DNA of 64,000 nt from positions 33,088,862 through 33,152,861 of the forward strand of contig CM049307.1 in assembly GCA_026874595.1 (NCBI GenBank), given 5' to 3'. Every line of letters starts with the position of its first letter. Position 1 is the stretch's first letter. Source of the stretch: Sipunculus nudus (Eukaryota > Annelida > Sipuncula > Golfingiida > Sipunculidae). The position numbers were made by a program, and so were the translations under genes. Below the pieces are notes generated by a model. It worked only from the letters and a program-made list of their open reading frames with translations, was not told where the DNA came from and ran no database searches. Below, piece by piece: positions 24,742 through 36,412 of the stretch.

Positions 24742-25757
24742 CAAGTCACCCCCCCCCCACCCTTGAAGATAAGTTGAGGCCACTATTTGACGCGATTTTT
24801 CTGCGGTGCGATGACGTTGCGTTGGGTGTCAGAATGGCTCTATCTTGAGCATTATAATTTGGTGTGATTGAGATTTAACTCTCATCTGGATCATTCAGGC
24901 CATTATTTTTGAATGTGTCGTTTCTCAAACCCGCCGACCCTAAAAACTGGAAAAATGAAATTTTGACTTTTTTTTATTTCCGCCGGTCACGCCAACGCAG
25001 CAGTTATCAAAATTATTATGTATTATTTATATCATTAGTATCCCACTTGTTTCCACAAAATTTTCGTTTAACTTTTGTGTGAAATGTACCGACCATTGTT
25101 TGAGTAGACTTTGGCGCTTATCGCTAATTTAGGTTACAAAACTCCCGACTTGGTAACGATAGTAACCACGACGACGCGGCATGCCTTGGCTGGACAAACG
25201 ATTTGGTATAGTCTACGAGACAGACACACGGTGGTGCTCCCGTTTCCTCCCCAAGATTCATGTCAACTCATTTGCATAACCTAAGACATTAAACGGCACT
25301 CCCTCCGAATGTTGCCGACTTCCGGGCATATGTGTTTGTAGATAATGAGCCCTAAGAGGAATACGAACGATCTCAGCTCAGTACTTTTGATACTGAATTC
25401 GAGGCTACGGCCGTCAGACACGGACTCTGGGAATGGAATCCTCATTTAGAAAGGAAGGAACCACTCATTTCCCCAGGGGAACATTTTTAATATCTTTTAA
25501 AGCGCTTTTTGTATTGCGTTAACTCTGTTCTCACTAAGCACGTGGTTTCGCGGGTATATTGGAACCAGTTTTGAGACCATTGTCCCGGCATTTGAAATAA
25601 CATATGATTTCGTGCGATTTGTGTATCCTTATAGAAAAATATATCATGTCCGGAGTTGTGGCTCAATGTTCGTTTTTCATTTCAAATTCAGGTTTCAGTT
25701 AAATCCACACCCACAGGTCATTTTCGTGGTTGATCCAACAGGCTTCACCCCTATTAT
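24742..25757. other. No recognisable feature
   Basis: Mixed-composition non-coding DNA, with a poly-C stretch near 24750. No supported exon. Confidence 0.45.
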
Positions 25758-26185
25758 TATCACGTTGAGGTTGTTTTATTAATATAACTCTCACGTTGAG
25801 GTTGATTTTATTAATATAACTCAAAGAACTCGAACATAACAATGACGACTCAAATCACAAACAGAAGGGGTTTATATAATTTATTGAGTGATACGTATGC
25901 CTATGTACCTAAATGCCACAGGTATTGACATCGTCAGGTGACGAAGCTTGCACGACTTAGCGGTCGGTTAATCCAGCCCGCATGTTGACAAAATACGTAT
26001 TCTTTTTAAATATTATTTAAAAGAGAACATATAGATAATAAGAAATAACAAACACCAAGTGTATATATCTTAATGAGTGATACATCCACATACTTATCTA
26101 AATGCCACGGCGACTGACATCGTCATGTAACTGACCTTGCACGGCGTTGCGGTCGGTCATTAAAGCTGGCATGTTGACGAAGTCT
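25758..26185 (+). repeat. Local direct duplications
   Basis: A 31-32-base unit (TCACGTTGAGGTTG, then TTTTATTAATATAACTC) occurs twice in tandem at about 25760-25822. Just beyond, two diverged blocks of about 125 bases lie in direct order at 25868-25998 and 26061-26182. They share GAGTGATAC, TAAATGCCAC, TGACATCGTCA, TTGCACG, GCGGTCGGT and GGCATGTTGAC. Confidence 0.75.
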
Positions 26186-27879
26186 AGTCCAGAATTTGGC
26201 TCTCAGACATTATAATCAGAGTTTATCAATTAAAATTATTAAATTAAACACGTTACAGAATTCATAAGTTCCTTTAATACATCAGATAAAGAATATAGGT
26301 CACTCGAATCGGCCTTTCCGTCTATTTCCTCTCAAAAATGACCTTCAGCTTTCCGTTATTGCCCACATATGTCATTAGCACGATGATAACATCAAGATAA
26401 TCACCTGTCTAAAGCCGCAGTGCGAGATAGATTATATATACAGTTGTTGGCATTTCATCAAGCATGCAGTATTTTTTTTCATATTCAAATGAAGGATGAA
26501 AGTCTTATTGGCGAAATATATAATTAACCATAGACTGAACAGACAGTTTGCTCTTTGATTTCAATGCAAGTTTAGTTCAAATTATGAAACAAATGGAAAA
26601 GTCCTATGTCTAGCATCTGTCAACAGAGTACCTGACAAAAAAATCATAATGATTTTTCTTTGTTTATGAAGTAATTTTATGCGGGAAATGGCTGTGGGTT
26701 TATCCTTATAAATATGATAGCAAAACATAGGTTGCATGGTAAAATTTTATTTTCAAGGTTCTTATTATTTACTCTTAAGGTATTCGGACTTTAAATAATG
26801 TTCATTTAGTATTTTCATTTCCTTTTTTTCTGTTAAAAAAAATTAAGAGATAAAGCTTAACATTGGATTTTTGAGACAGATTCCTGGAATAATATCTTGG
26901 CATTCATTATTTTTTTTCATTTTATGTGTAACATCTCTGTTAAGTTCCTCTGACAAAAAATGAATGCCAAACACCATGATTTAAAGTTGTAACAAACCTT
27001 TAACTTAAAATTTTGAACTGTTGTTATCTGAAAAAAAGATTATTTTAGATTGTAAAATTATCCTGGATATCCTGAATGTCCTACTTTTTGACAACACCTT
27101 ACATTTGTATGTTGCCCGAATGATCATAATATTTCATTTAAATGTGAGGGGAATTTATTTTTGTGTTCGTAGAAAGGTTTCTCAAGGTTAATTGAAGATG
27201 TGTTATGATCTTTTTGTTGAAATATTTTATGTTTACGTTTAATATTTAAAACTGATGCCAAAAACTTAAATCAGATTTGATTTTACCATGCTCAATTGAG
27301 TGTTAAGTGAAATTTTGCATAAAATAAATACTTAGAAGAACATACAACTGGATTTGAGATTATTAAACCACTACCTATGGTATAGGATATGGTAATTACG
27401 TGTTCCAAGTTTGTGTTATGATAACAGTTTATAAAAAAGATTGAAAAAAGTCTTTATTTTATTTATTTTTGTTTACAATGGCCAGTAGCATATTCATGAC
27501 ATGACTCGTTAACAAAATTAATTAACGATGATACTTTCAGTTTTTTATTTTTATTATTTTCCCCTCCTCTTGCCCTAAAGTTTTTTCAGCTCCGTTCGAG
27601 AAACAATTAATTAAAAAAAAATGGCCTTAGGGGTTAAAGGAGATGTGCGTGCGATCAACTTTTACAGCTGAGTGTTCATGGCAAGGATTATACAGGGTTG
27701 GGGACAAGGGTAGGGCGTATAATCCCTGAATGATCCAGATGAAAATTAAATCACAGTCAAACTTCAACTAACAGGTAGGTCTCTTTTAATTTAACTATTT
27801 AACTATCATCTGGTCATTCGGGATTCTACGAGATTTCAAAGCTGTCATGAACAGGAACTTTCACATAAAACCCGCCAGA
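26186..27879. other. AT-rich DNA, no feature
   Basis: Very AT-rich with frequent stop codons in all frames. Nothing recognisable. Confidence 0.5.
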
Positions 27880-27985
27880 CTCATGAACAAGTTCTTGTGT
27901 TGCTTTAACACAAGTTGACGCTGTTCATATAAGACACAAGCACTTGTGTTTGAGGAACACAAGTTTGTGTTATTTATAACACAAG
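27880..27985. repeat. Cluster of AACACAAG inverted repeats
   Basis: Within about 100 bases the octamer AACACAAG or its complement occurs repeatedly: CTTGTGTTGCTTTAACACAAG, CACAAGCACTTGTG, AACACAAGTTTGTGTT and TTGTGTTATTTATAACACAA. Neighbouring copies can pair to form alternative hairpins. This is either a clustered binding site or the remnant of a short inverted-repeat element. Confidence 0.7.
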
Positions 27986-30900
27986 GGAATTTAGAGTGTG
28001 TAACAATATGATTTATTCCGGAAAGGGGGTCGGCAACTGTCCAGCAGGGCCAACCAAAACATACCCTCTACGCAACATGCAATATCATGTAATAGAGTCT
28101 TATTTAGAATTACTCTGTGACAGGAACACACGAAAAAAGTTACAAACTTTATTTAACAAGTTTCAAGTGCAGAACTTGTTTGATTCATCATGTTAATAGA
28201 TTGACAGGAATGTGCCAGTAAAACTTATGTTATGTGACACATATTAGTTACAAGCTGGGCGAAGTACTGATATTGCATAAAAGTCCCGTTCAGTTGTGGG
28301 TTTATGATAGTATTTTACAAAGGTATTCTTATTATTGTGGTTATGGGTACATTGACAGCAAAAGCCTACTGGTTGATGCTGACCTTGTACTGTGCACTGT
28401 GAGCCTTAAAAATATTCTCATCTATTCCAGCATTTGACATTACTGTCTATATCCACCTGGCAACAGTGTCCTTGTTAAATGGTTTGTGTGGTTTAATAAA
28501 TATATGGAAAAGTTTTGAACTATCACTACTTCGAAGTGTTCTAGTCCTTACTAAATATTGATGTAACAAGTTAAAACACAAAGTCTGTAATCGTCAGGGA
28601 AGGGAGGCAAAAGAATCAGTGGTTGTTCCCTTGCTGGCTTAGATTGTTTAACTAGTCTGTTAATATAAAACACAACCAGGTGTATGAACTGGCATCTTTG
28701 TCCAGGGATTAGAGCTATCGGCATAACTAGCTTGTGTGTGAGATTTCTCAGAGATAAACTACTGAGTATTGATAACTGTTTCAGATATTAAGCACTACGT
28801 CTGTATCCCAGATTAGCTGATACCTGGGGAAGGCAGACCTGCTATTGAAAAAGAAAAACTTTTTTTGATCGCTTGCGAGTGGATAAGTCCCAATAGTAGT
28901 ACCATCTTTTAACTGTATTAGAGCTGACAGAGATGATCTGGCTGTGCAAATGGCATAGTAGGTAACCCTGATTCATATAAATCTGTTAAAAACAACTCTT
29001 TGACATATTTGGTTGAAGTGGATCAAAATTCTGTGTAATACAGTTAATTTTTTCTAGGTACCATATTGCCGCTTAGTTCCGTTCCGCCATGGCTGCAGAA
29101 AAATGTCTCCAGTTTTACTTGAAATGCCTTTCTTTTGCAGGATTTCCTACGCTCCATAACCAGTGGTTACACTTTGCTCAACTATTTGCTACACTACCCG
29201 CGGCAATAAACCGCGGTTGCCAGTCAGGTTTGGCCACAAGGCGGTGCTGTCTCTGTGGAATTCCCCATGCTTAATATTTAACCAATTACATTGCAGGTAT
29301 CACCAGCACTATCGGCTGTTCTTCGAGGTACCGCTCACTTTGCCCGGCGATGGAAAGCGCTTGGTAGCGCAGACTATTCCCCCCCCCCTCCCCCCCCCCC
29401 CCCGTTGGAATACAGACGGTGGAACCATCAAACTTCCACACAATCTCTATACTGACTTGTTATCCCCCACTAGCTGTCTGCATATTTCTTCTCTTGCAGT
29501 GCTAGACGAGCTTGCCACGGGCACAGCCCTGTTTGTTTACACGCCAAGCCAATCAGATTTCTTCTACCTGTTTTGTAGATTTGTTTTAACGCTGAGCCAA
29601 TCAGATGTTAGTTTATCCAGCGCAATCTGGCTTGGTGTTTGGCACCTTTCCAAACCTGAAGAATCCTGCTATTTCGCACAGCGTGTGAGTGGAAGGTAAC
29701 CAGGAGGCCACGCGCTGTGTTCAGAGCGTAAGGCTTTCCCTGCTTTCCTTGATTTGTATATAGGCAACTGCAGTGCTACTGTTCATTTGTAGGTGAACAT
29801 GTTTACCTCCTAAATAGTCTTTGAAAGATTTTAAACCCAGCTGAGCAGCCTTAAGTTCTAAAAATATTATGTTATCTGATGTTTCATGTTCAGTCCATCT
29901 ACCCCCTGTAGTCCTGTCTCTGAAAACTGCACCTCATTCTTGCAAATACACGTATTGAAATGGCTCTTCAATAAAGGGTACAATCACCCCTTTTGAAAGC
30001 AGTTTCTCTATATCTGAGGATATTCATTAGTTTTAAACATACATAGGTACATAACACAGTACTTACATATCTGGTGATATTATATATTGATTTTAAGTAA
30101 TTTCCGCTAGCATTTACCGTGTAAAATAGCATACTACGTACCACCCCCGTTTTCAGCCGCGCGTATCAAAACTTGTCTGACATTCATTTTACATACAGCT
30201 TTACCTTCCTAAAAAGAAATTTATTATTCTTTTATAAATGAAATATTAATAATAATACATAATATTTATTGTTAATAAACATTAGAAAACCCTGTATCGG
30301 AGTGAGCGTTAGCAGAAATATGGCACAATATGCGCCATCTCGATGTCAGCAACGTACTGAATAACGTTATGGCTGACGATCACAATAAACGTCGATATTT
30401 CCCAGTTACAACACATTGTTATTCCAAAACAAACGGACAATTCATTATATATCCCTTATTTTTATACATATTAATGTCTCCTCTTTTGATTATACTACGA
30501 TTTATAACATTATACATACATATAAACTGTCTTTATGGATTTATATAACCCGCTATAATGCACAATTACCCTGTGAGATTGTCACTTTTGCTGTTGCTGC
30601 TATGCGAGCATGCTCGTTCACAATGCCTGGACGATCCCCGGCTGTTTTGTTTATTGGCGCGGCGAACGGCAAATTATGCGGCGTAGGTATCCAGTTTCAC
30701 AGATACCCGCCGCATAAGAAGCTTCAAGTAAACTGCAGAACGTCAACCTTGTACCGGACAAAAAATTGTAAAAAATCAAACATTCCGTGTAAGACAGTGA
30801 AACTTATGCATTCGGGTTTTTAAATGTTATATTGTACTCCAAAGAACATAAAATTTCGCTGAAAATCCTACTAAAGTCTATAGGGTCTAAAACATTAATG

Positions 30901-31148
30901 GTCCGGTTGGCAGTGTGTCACCCTGTAAGCATCAGTGCACAGCCAGCCACACCCTATCACCTTCTTAAATCTATAAATAGCTGCATAAACAGATTAACCT
31001 TTGCCTAAAATATGAAATGCACAATAACAGTTACAGTACATTAAAGAAAACATGATATTTATTATAAATCATTAATATTGTTTCATATAAATCATAAAAA
31101 TACTTATCCAATATGTACATATCCAATATGTACAATAATCTGTAAAAA
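27986..31148. other. No confirmed gene
   Basis: Frames of up to 178 codons occur (29163-29699), but that one reads through a run of about 30 mostly C bases (29378-29403), overlaps another frame and has no motif. An ATG in good context (GCCATGGCTG) lies at 29089, but its 61-codon frame is not recognisable. CCAATCAGAT boxes occur at 29547 and 29601. A promoter or first exon near 29050-29700 is possible but unsupported. Confidence 0.35.
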
Positions 31149-33203
31149 TGACCCATGGGTCATGACGCTCAGCCGACTGACATGTTGATAATATGTCCTT
31201 GCACAGACAACTAATTAAGATAGGTGGCATCATTGTTCATGCATATTAGCTTAATTTCATCAAGACCCAACCCATAAAAACAAATTTGATGACAATCCAA
31301 CCAGCCTTTCTTGAGGAATCTGGCAATTTTTGTGTATTTTGCATTATTTCTGGGATGCTCAAACATACCCCAAAACTCTGAGAAAATAGGTCACTGTGAC
31401 CCAATTTCAGGTTTCTGGGGAGAACTTTTGAGGAACTCTCACAATGTCAAGTTAGAAGATTCTGGGCCCCATTGTTATGATTTGTGCCCTACTTTGGGTA
31501 TCAAATTTTCAATTATTCTGAGGGGTGCTTATAAGCCCCATGGCTCAGAAAATATGGGTAACAGAGACCTTAATTCACGTTTCCAAGGAGACTTTTCACA
31601 GATCTCCCTGGATGTCAAGTTTGAAGATTCTAGGACCAATGGTTAAATTCGAGCTCTGTTAAGGGACGACCGCATCTTTGAAGGTCTCATAAATAGGCCT
31701 AGCGAAAAAAATGTGTTAAAATTTTTTTAAAATTAAGGTGGTGCCACCAGTCCACAAGAACTGATGAAACACTCCATGATGAATATGCATGCAAAGAATC
31801 AGGGTGATTATTGGAATAGTTGCTCAGATACTGGAGCTTTTGTATCAAATTTTTAGTTATTCTGGGAGGTACTTCTAAGACCCATAGCTCGGAGAATATG
31901 GGTAACAGAGACCTAATTTCAGGTTTCCATGATTTTTTATGGACCTCCCAGGATGTCAAGAAAGAAGATGCAAGCTCAAATAGTTATGATTTGTGCCCTG
32001 TTAACAGACGACCACATCTTTGAAGGTCTCAAAAATAAAGATAAAAATGCGTAAAAATTCAAAGTAGTCCCGGTGGCACCACCAGTTTGCATGAACTGAT
32101 GAAACACTCCATGATGCATATGCATGCGAAGAATAATGCCGACCAATGCACTAGTTGTTCAGATACCAGAGCTTTTGTATCAAATTTCAGTTTGGTAAAC
32201 TGTTCAAAGTTATATTGAAAAGAGAATTTCCTCCTTGTGTAATTAGAATTTTGTATGAAATGTATACCAAACAGAGCATAACAGTGAAGTGGATGAATTG
32301 CCATTCGGTCAGTTTTTCAGCAACAAACGGAGTGAGACAGGGAGGAGTGGTAAGCCCACTTTTATTTAATATGTATCTTGATGTTCTTGTCGTTGAGCTT
32401 AAAAAGATGGAACAGGTTGCCATATTGGACACTTATTCTCTGGATGCCTGGCCTATGCCGACGATCTCACGTTATTGAGCCCTTCGGTTAATGGTCTACA
32501 GCGCATGCTAGACAGGTGTGCATTTTTTGGAAAAGAAAATGGCGTCAAATACAATGCTGCAAAGACTGTTTGTATAAAATTTACGGGTAGGTGTCTGTAC
32601 ATGTAAATGTACGAAATAAATATTATATATAAATTTTTAGTTATTGTGGGGGGTTTTTCTGAGCCCCATAGTTAAGACAATATGGGTGACAGAGACCTAA
32701 TTTGAGGTTTCCAAGGAGACTTTTCATGGGCTACCCAACATGTAAGAAAGAAGATTCTAGGTCTAGATGTTACGATTTGTGCCCTGTTAACAGACGACTG
32801 CATCTTTTGAGGTCTCAAAATTAGATAAAAAAATCGTAAAAAATCGAAAAAAATACAGGTGGCGCCACCAGTCTGCAGAAACTGATGAAACACTCCATGA
32901 TCAATATCTATGCAAAGAATCATGGTGATCAATGCATTAGTTGTTCAGATACTTGAGCTTTTGTATCAAATTTTTCATTATTCTGGGGGGTACTTCCGAG
33001 CCCCATAGGTTGAAGAATATGGGTAACAGAGACCTAATTCCAGGTTTTCAAGAAGACTTTTTATGGACGTCTCTGAATGTAAAGTGAGAAGATTCCAGGT
33101 CCAGCGGTCACGATTTCTGCCCTGTTAACGGCCAGACGGCCGGACGGACGATGGACAAAAAGGGGGGTCGATATAGCTCAGATGACTTACAGTCAGCTGA
33201 GCT
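31149..33203 (+). repeat. Family B element (AGCTCAG ends) with ~340-base tandem units
   Basis: The left end has the palindrome TGACCCATGGGTCA (31149-31162), followed by GCTCAGCCGACTGACAT. The right end is CAGTCAGCTGAGCT (33190-33203), preceded by GGACGGACGATGGAC. The two GCTCAGC-GACTG ends are inverted copies. Internal units carry TTTGTATCAAATTTTTAGTT, AATATGGGTAACAGAGACCT, TTGTGCCCTGTTAACAGACG, AGGTGGCGCCACCAGTCTGC and CTGATGAAACACTCCATGAT. Successive TTGTGCCCTGTTAAC marks are about 340 bases apart once the LINE insertion at about 32195-32635 is removed. A second copy with identical ends is at 53159-54440. Confidence 0.8.
32195..32635 (+). pseudogene. Non-LTR retrotransposon (LINE) reverse-transcriptase fragment
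   Basis: Two overlapping frames encode adjoining parts of an RT palm. First comes a segment with VRQGGVVSPLLFNMYLDVLV (about 32326-32400). Then, after a frameshift near 32420, the frame continues with GCLAYADDLTLLSPSVNGLQ (about 32448-32507) and a C-terminal part ending in KTVCIKFTG. The YADD catalytic box is intact, but the fragment lacks both the endonuclease and the rest of RT. It sits exactly between TATCAAATTT and TTTAGTTATT of a family B unit, so it entered that repeat. The clade cannot be fixed from so short a piece. Confidence 0.85.
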
Positions 33204-33239
33204 AAAAATACGCATAATTTCAGGCTGATGTAAAAAAAA

Positions 33240-35530
33240 AGGAAAACAAGGCCTACAGGCCTAATGCGAACCTATGCAATGAGATTACACCAGGTATAAT
33301 AATTCAATGCTGGACCATTACTTTTCAAGAACATGTGTAACATGTATATGAACAATGCAAGTACTAAACACTTACAACAAGAAACAAATAACCAAACATC
33401 ACTGCTGAAATTCTGGCATGGGTGCACACAACCCAAACCTAGAATACAGGTAGTCAACCGGCGACCACGTGTATCCGCCAAATCAGAGTGGGACGGGTGA
33501 AGTGAGGCATGGATTGAGTGGCAAGGGGAAAACGAGTGAGGTGGATTGCATAATAGCCTGGATGTCTGCAGCCGAAATGTGTATGTAGGTTGCGCCACTT
33601 ACCACAAAATCCAGAAAACTGTCCAAGTTGTATACATATGCAAAACTTTAGGCAGATCAGTCAAACCACCACTTATATATGAGTGATTTTATCCCACAGC
33701 AGACAAACAGAAGGACCCTGTGCAAAAATGGTGGTAGGTGGCGCTACCAATTTGTGTATGATTAAGAAGTATGTGAGATCTATACACATGCAAAATATCA
33801 GGGGGATATGTCCAACCAGTCATGAGATATAAGCCTGAATTTATGCAGCGTTAACATAAATGTAGGTGGCGCCACATGCCAACAAAAATCGAGAAAGCTA
33901 TCCAAGACGTATAAAAACGCAAAATGTTATGCAGATAAGTCAAACCACTACTGAGATATGAGTGATTTTAGCCCACGGCAGACAAACAGACGAACACTGT
34001 GCAAAAATGGTTGCAGGTGGTCCCTCCAGTTTTGTGTATGATAAAGAGCTATGTGAGATCTATACACATGCAAAACTTGGCCCAATCGGTCAAACGATTC
34101 CCGAAATGTGAACTATGTCTGCAGCGTAAACGTGAATGTAGGTGGCGCCACCTGTCATAAAATCAAGAAAGCTGTCCAGGATGTATAAACCTGCAAAATT
34201 TTAGGCAGTTATGTCAAACCACTACAGAGATATGAGTGATTTTGGCCCACGGCAGACAAACAGACGGACGCTGTGCAAAAATGGTTGCAGGTGGTCCCTC
34301 CAGTTTTGCGTATGATAAGGTGCTATGTGAGCTCTATACACATGCAAAATTTTGGCCCAACTGGTCAAACGGTTCCCGAGATATAAGTTTTGATGTGTGC
34401 AGCGTAAACTAGAATGTAGGTGGCGCCACCATTCATAAAATCAAGAAAGCTGTCCTGGATGTATAAACCTGTCAAATTTTTGGCAGATATGTCAAACCAC
34501 TGCCGAGATATGAGTGATTTTAACCCAAGGCAGACGAACAGATGGACACTGTGCAAACATTGTTGCAGGTGGCGCCACCATTTTTTGTGTATGTTATAAA
34601 GCTATCAAAGGGCTACATTTGTACAAAAAAATTTTCCTGATCGGTCAAGCGGTTCCCGAGATATGTGGGTTTATGTGTGGAAACAGACGCACAAATGGAC
34701 GCTAGGCAGAGGAAGGGTCAGAGGTCAACGCCAATTGGTTAGGCACCAGTTCACATGTGACCCGATAATTGGTGTAAGTTTCGGAAAAATCAGTCCAGTA
34801 GTCTCAGAGGAGTGTTCCGGAAAAGAATACGGCTGCGGCGGCTGAACCCTGTCAAAAACATAGTATCCTTTGTTTTGGCGGATACAAATAAGCAAATACA
34901 CACATTGTGCAAAAATTATTGTAGGCCACCACCAGACTTGTATACGACAAAAATATTCGATATGTATAAATATGGCCAATTTCAGGCTGATATTTCAAAT
35001 TCCTCTGTAGAAATAAGCAGGTACATACACTATGCAAAATTCATTGTAGGTTGCGCCACCTGTCTTGTGAACGAGAAAGCCATCAAAGACACATAGACAG
35101 GTCAATATATCAGGCCAATACATCAAACTTACCTGGAGTCTGATGCATGAGGCTGATGAGGCTAAGGTGAGAATTGCAGTTGCCCCGAGTGAACTGTGAC
35201 AAAATTGCTGGCTAAGGCTACTGCACTGAGTAAACTCATGACCTGCACCTGGCTAGACTGAGTGAACTTTTGACCTGTTGCATAATTTGACACAGTTGGC
35301 AGTCTGCCAAAATTATAAATAGATCCAGGCTGAATTTTTGGTGCCAAATCTGATGCACTGGGCAGTCTGCTAATGCTATAATTAGAATGCAGCTACTGCA
35401 CTGAGTGAACTCCTGGCCTATACCTGGCTGCACTGAGTGAACTCTTGACTTGTTGCCTAATCTGATACAGTTGGCAGTCTGCCAAAGCTATAAATAGATC
35501 CAGACTGACCAAATCTGAAATAGTAGCCAC
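33240..35530 (+). repeat. Family A repeat element, copy 2 (interrupted, right end lost)
   Basis: It begins CAAGGCCTACAGGCCTAATG at 33248, as in copy 3 at 42537. It follows that copy to about 33435 and picks up again at about 34905 (AAAAATTATTGTAGG, TTGTATACGACAAAAATATT), running through the CACTGAGTGAACTC minisatellite to 35530. There a small TIR element begins and the family A sequence does not resume. The gap at 33440-34900 is filled by a family C block. Confidence 0.8.
33440..34870 (+). repeat. Family C tandem-repeat element, copy 2, nested in family A
   Basis: It starts CGACCACGTGTATCCGCC and ends with TTCACATGTGACCCGATAAT, GGCTGCGGCGGCTGAACC and GTCAAAAACATAGTAT, as in 21914-23140. Internal GGTGGCGCCACC or decayed cores fall at 33587, 33735, 33864, 34015, 34140, 34290, 34417 and 34567. 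Spacings alternate between about 150 and about 127 bases, so the true repeat is a two-unit block of about 278 bases. Confidence 0.8.
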
Positions 35531-35532
35531 AC

Positions 35533-35702
35533 CAGGGGCGGATCCAGGATTTAAGAAAAGGGGGGGTCCAACACAGGAGGGCTATTGATCATCCTAAAAA
35601 AAGGTCATCAGATCAGTAAAGGGGGGGGGGGGTCCAGGCCGCAAAATTTCGTCTAAAACCCTTTAAAAATGGTTGTTTTTGGGGGAAAAGGGGGGGTCCG
35701 GA
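35533..35702 (+). mobile_element. Small GGATCC-ended TIR element (MITE), copy 2, right end missing
   Basis: It begins CAGGGGCGGATCCAGGATTT, carries GGTCATCA, a G run, GTCCAGGCCGCAAAATT and GTCTAAAACCC as in 38239-38456, and stops at GGTCCGGAC where DIRS gag-like coding sequence begins. The right inverted repeat is absent. Confidence 0.75.
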
Positions 35703-35711
35703 CAAGGCTGT

Positions 35712-36196
35712 TGCCCTTGGGAAGGACATTACCCCAAAACTGGCGGAGCCTGTCCACGGCACAGCTTACCACGGTAAAGGTCAACCCGGATGTCTGGGGT
35801 AAGCTAAACAAACCTTCTAGGTCAGCAGACTTGCGTCTTCAAAAGGACCAAGATCTGATCATGGCGGCCCTTCAACCGATCGTCAAAGTTACAGATCAGC
35901 TACTGGGGGTTGTTAAACATTCAGTGCCATTGTCGAGTGCTGAAACAGGAGAGGCTATAAAAACACTCATGGACGCAACTACATTGCTATCCTGTGCCAA
36001 AATTGGGTTAAATCAAGCCCGAAGGGAACAAATCAGACCTGTTCTGAAGGACAGGTATAAACCTATTTGTAACAATAAACTGTACCCTACAAGCGGGTAA
36101 TGGTTGTTTGGCGATGACATCAATTCCACAGTGAAAGAGGTGGAAGATGCTAGTAAGCTGGCTCCAAAGATCCTGGAAATCTTTTGTGCATCCTAA
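35712..36196 (+). pseudogene. DIRS gag-like ORF remnant
   Basis: A single frame reads from about 35712 to 36196 with one in-frame TAA at 36098. It contains VNPDVWGKLNKP, a helical stretch around QPIVKVTDQLLG, RYKPICN and, beyond the stop, LFGDDINSTVKEVED. The motif order (asparagine-rich start, long helical middle, LFGD near the end) is that of DIRS/Ngaro ORF1 proteins, which are thought to bind element RNA. Its upstream end abuts the MITE at 35533-35702, so the true start codon is absent. Confidence 0.65.
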
Positions 36197-36412
36197 AAAC
36201 TTCGGGGCCGGTCGCATGGACAAGAACGGCACAGGGAGTCGTTACAGTGCGGCGCACGCCTCTCACACCCAGACAAAAAGCTCTTTTTTTGTCCAAAAAC
36301 CACGCAAACAGGGGGAAGCCCCAACCAAGAGGCCACAAAAGACAGTGGAGATACTAAAAACCGACGCAGAAGCGGTAAGATTCACAAATCAATCATTCAT
36401 AGCTGATAAAGC

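Noticed and set aside
29163-29699. 178-codon plus-strand frame
   Set aside because: It reads through a long poly-C tract as a proline run, overlaps another frame, and shows no motif or splice context.
30330-30823. Frames of 72 and 135 codons
   Set aside because: No motif, mutually overlapping, ordinary AT-rich background.
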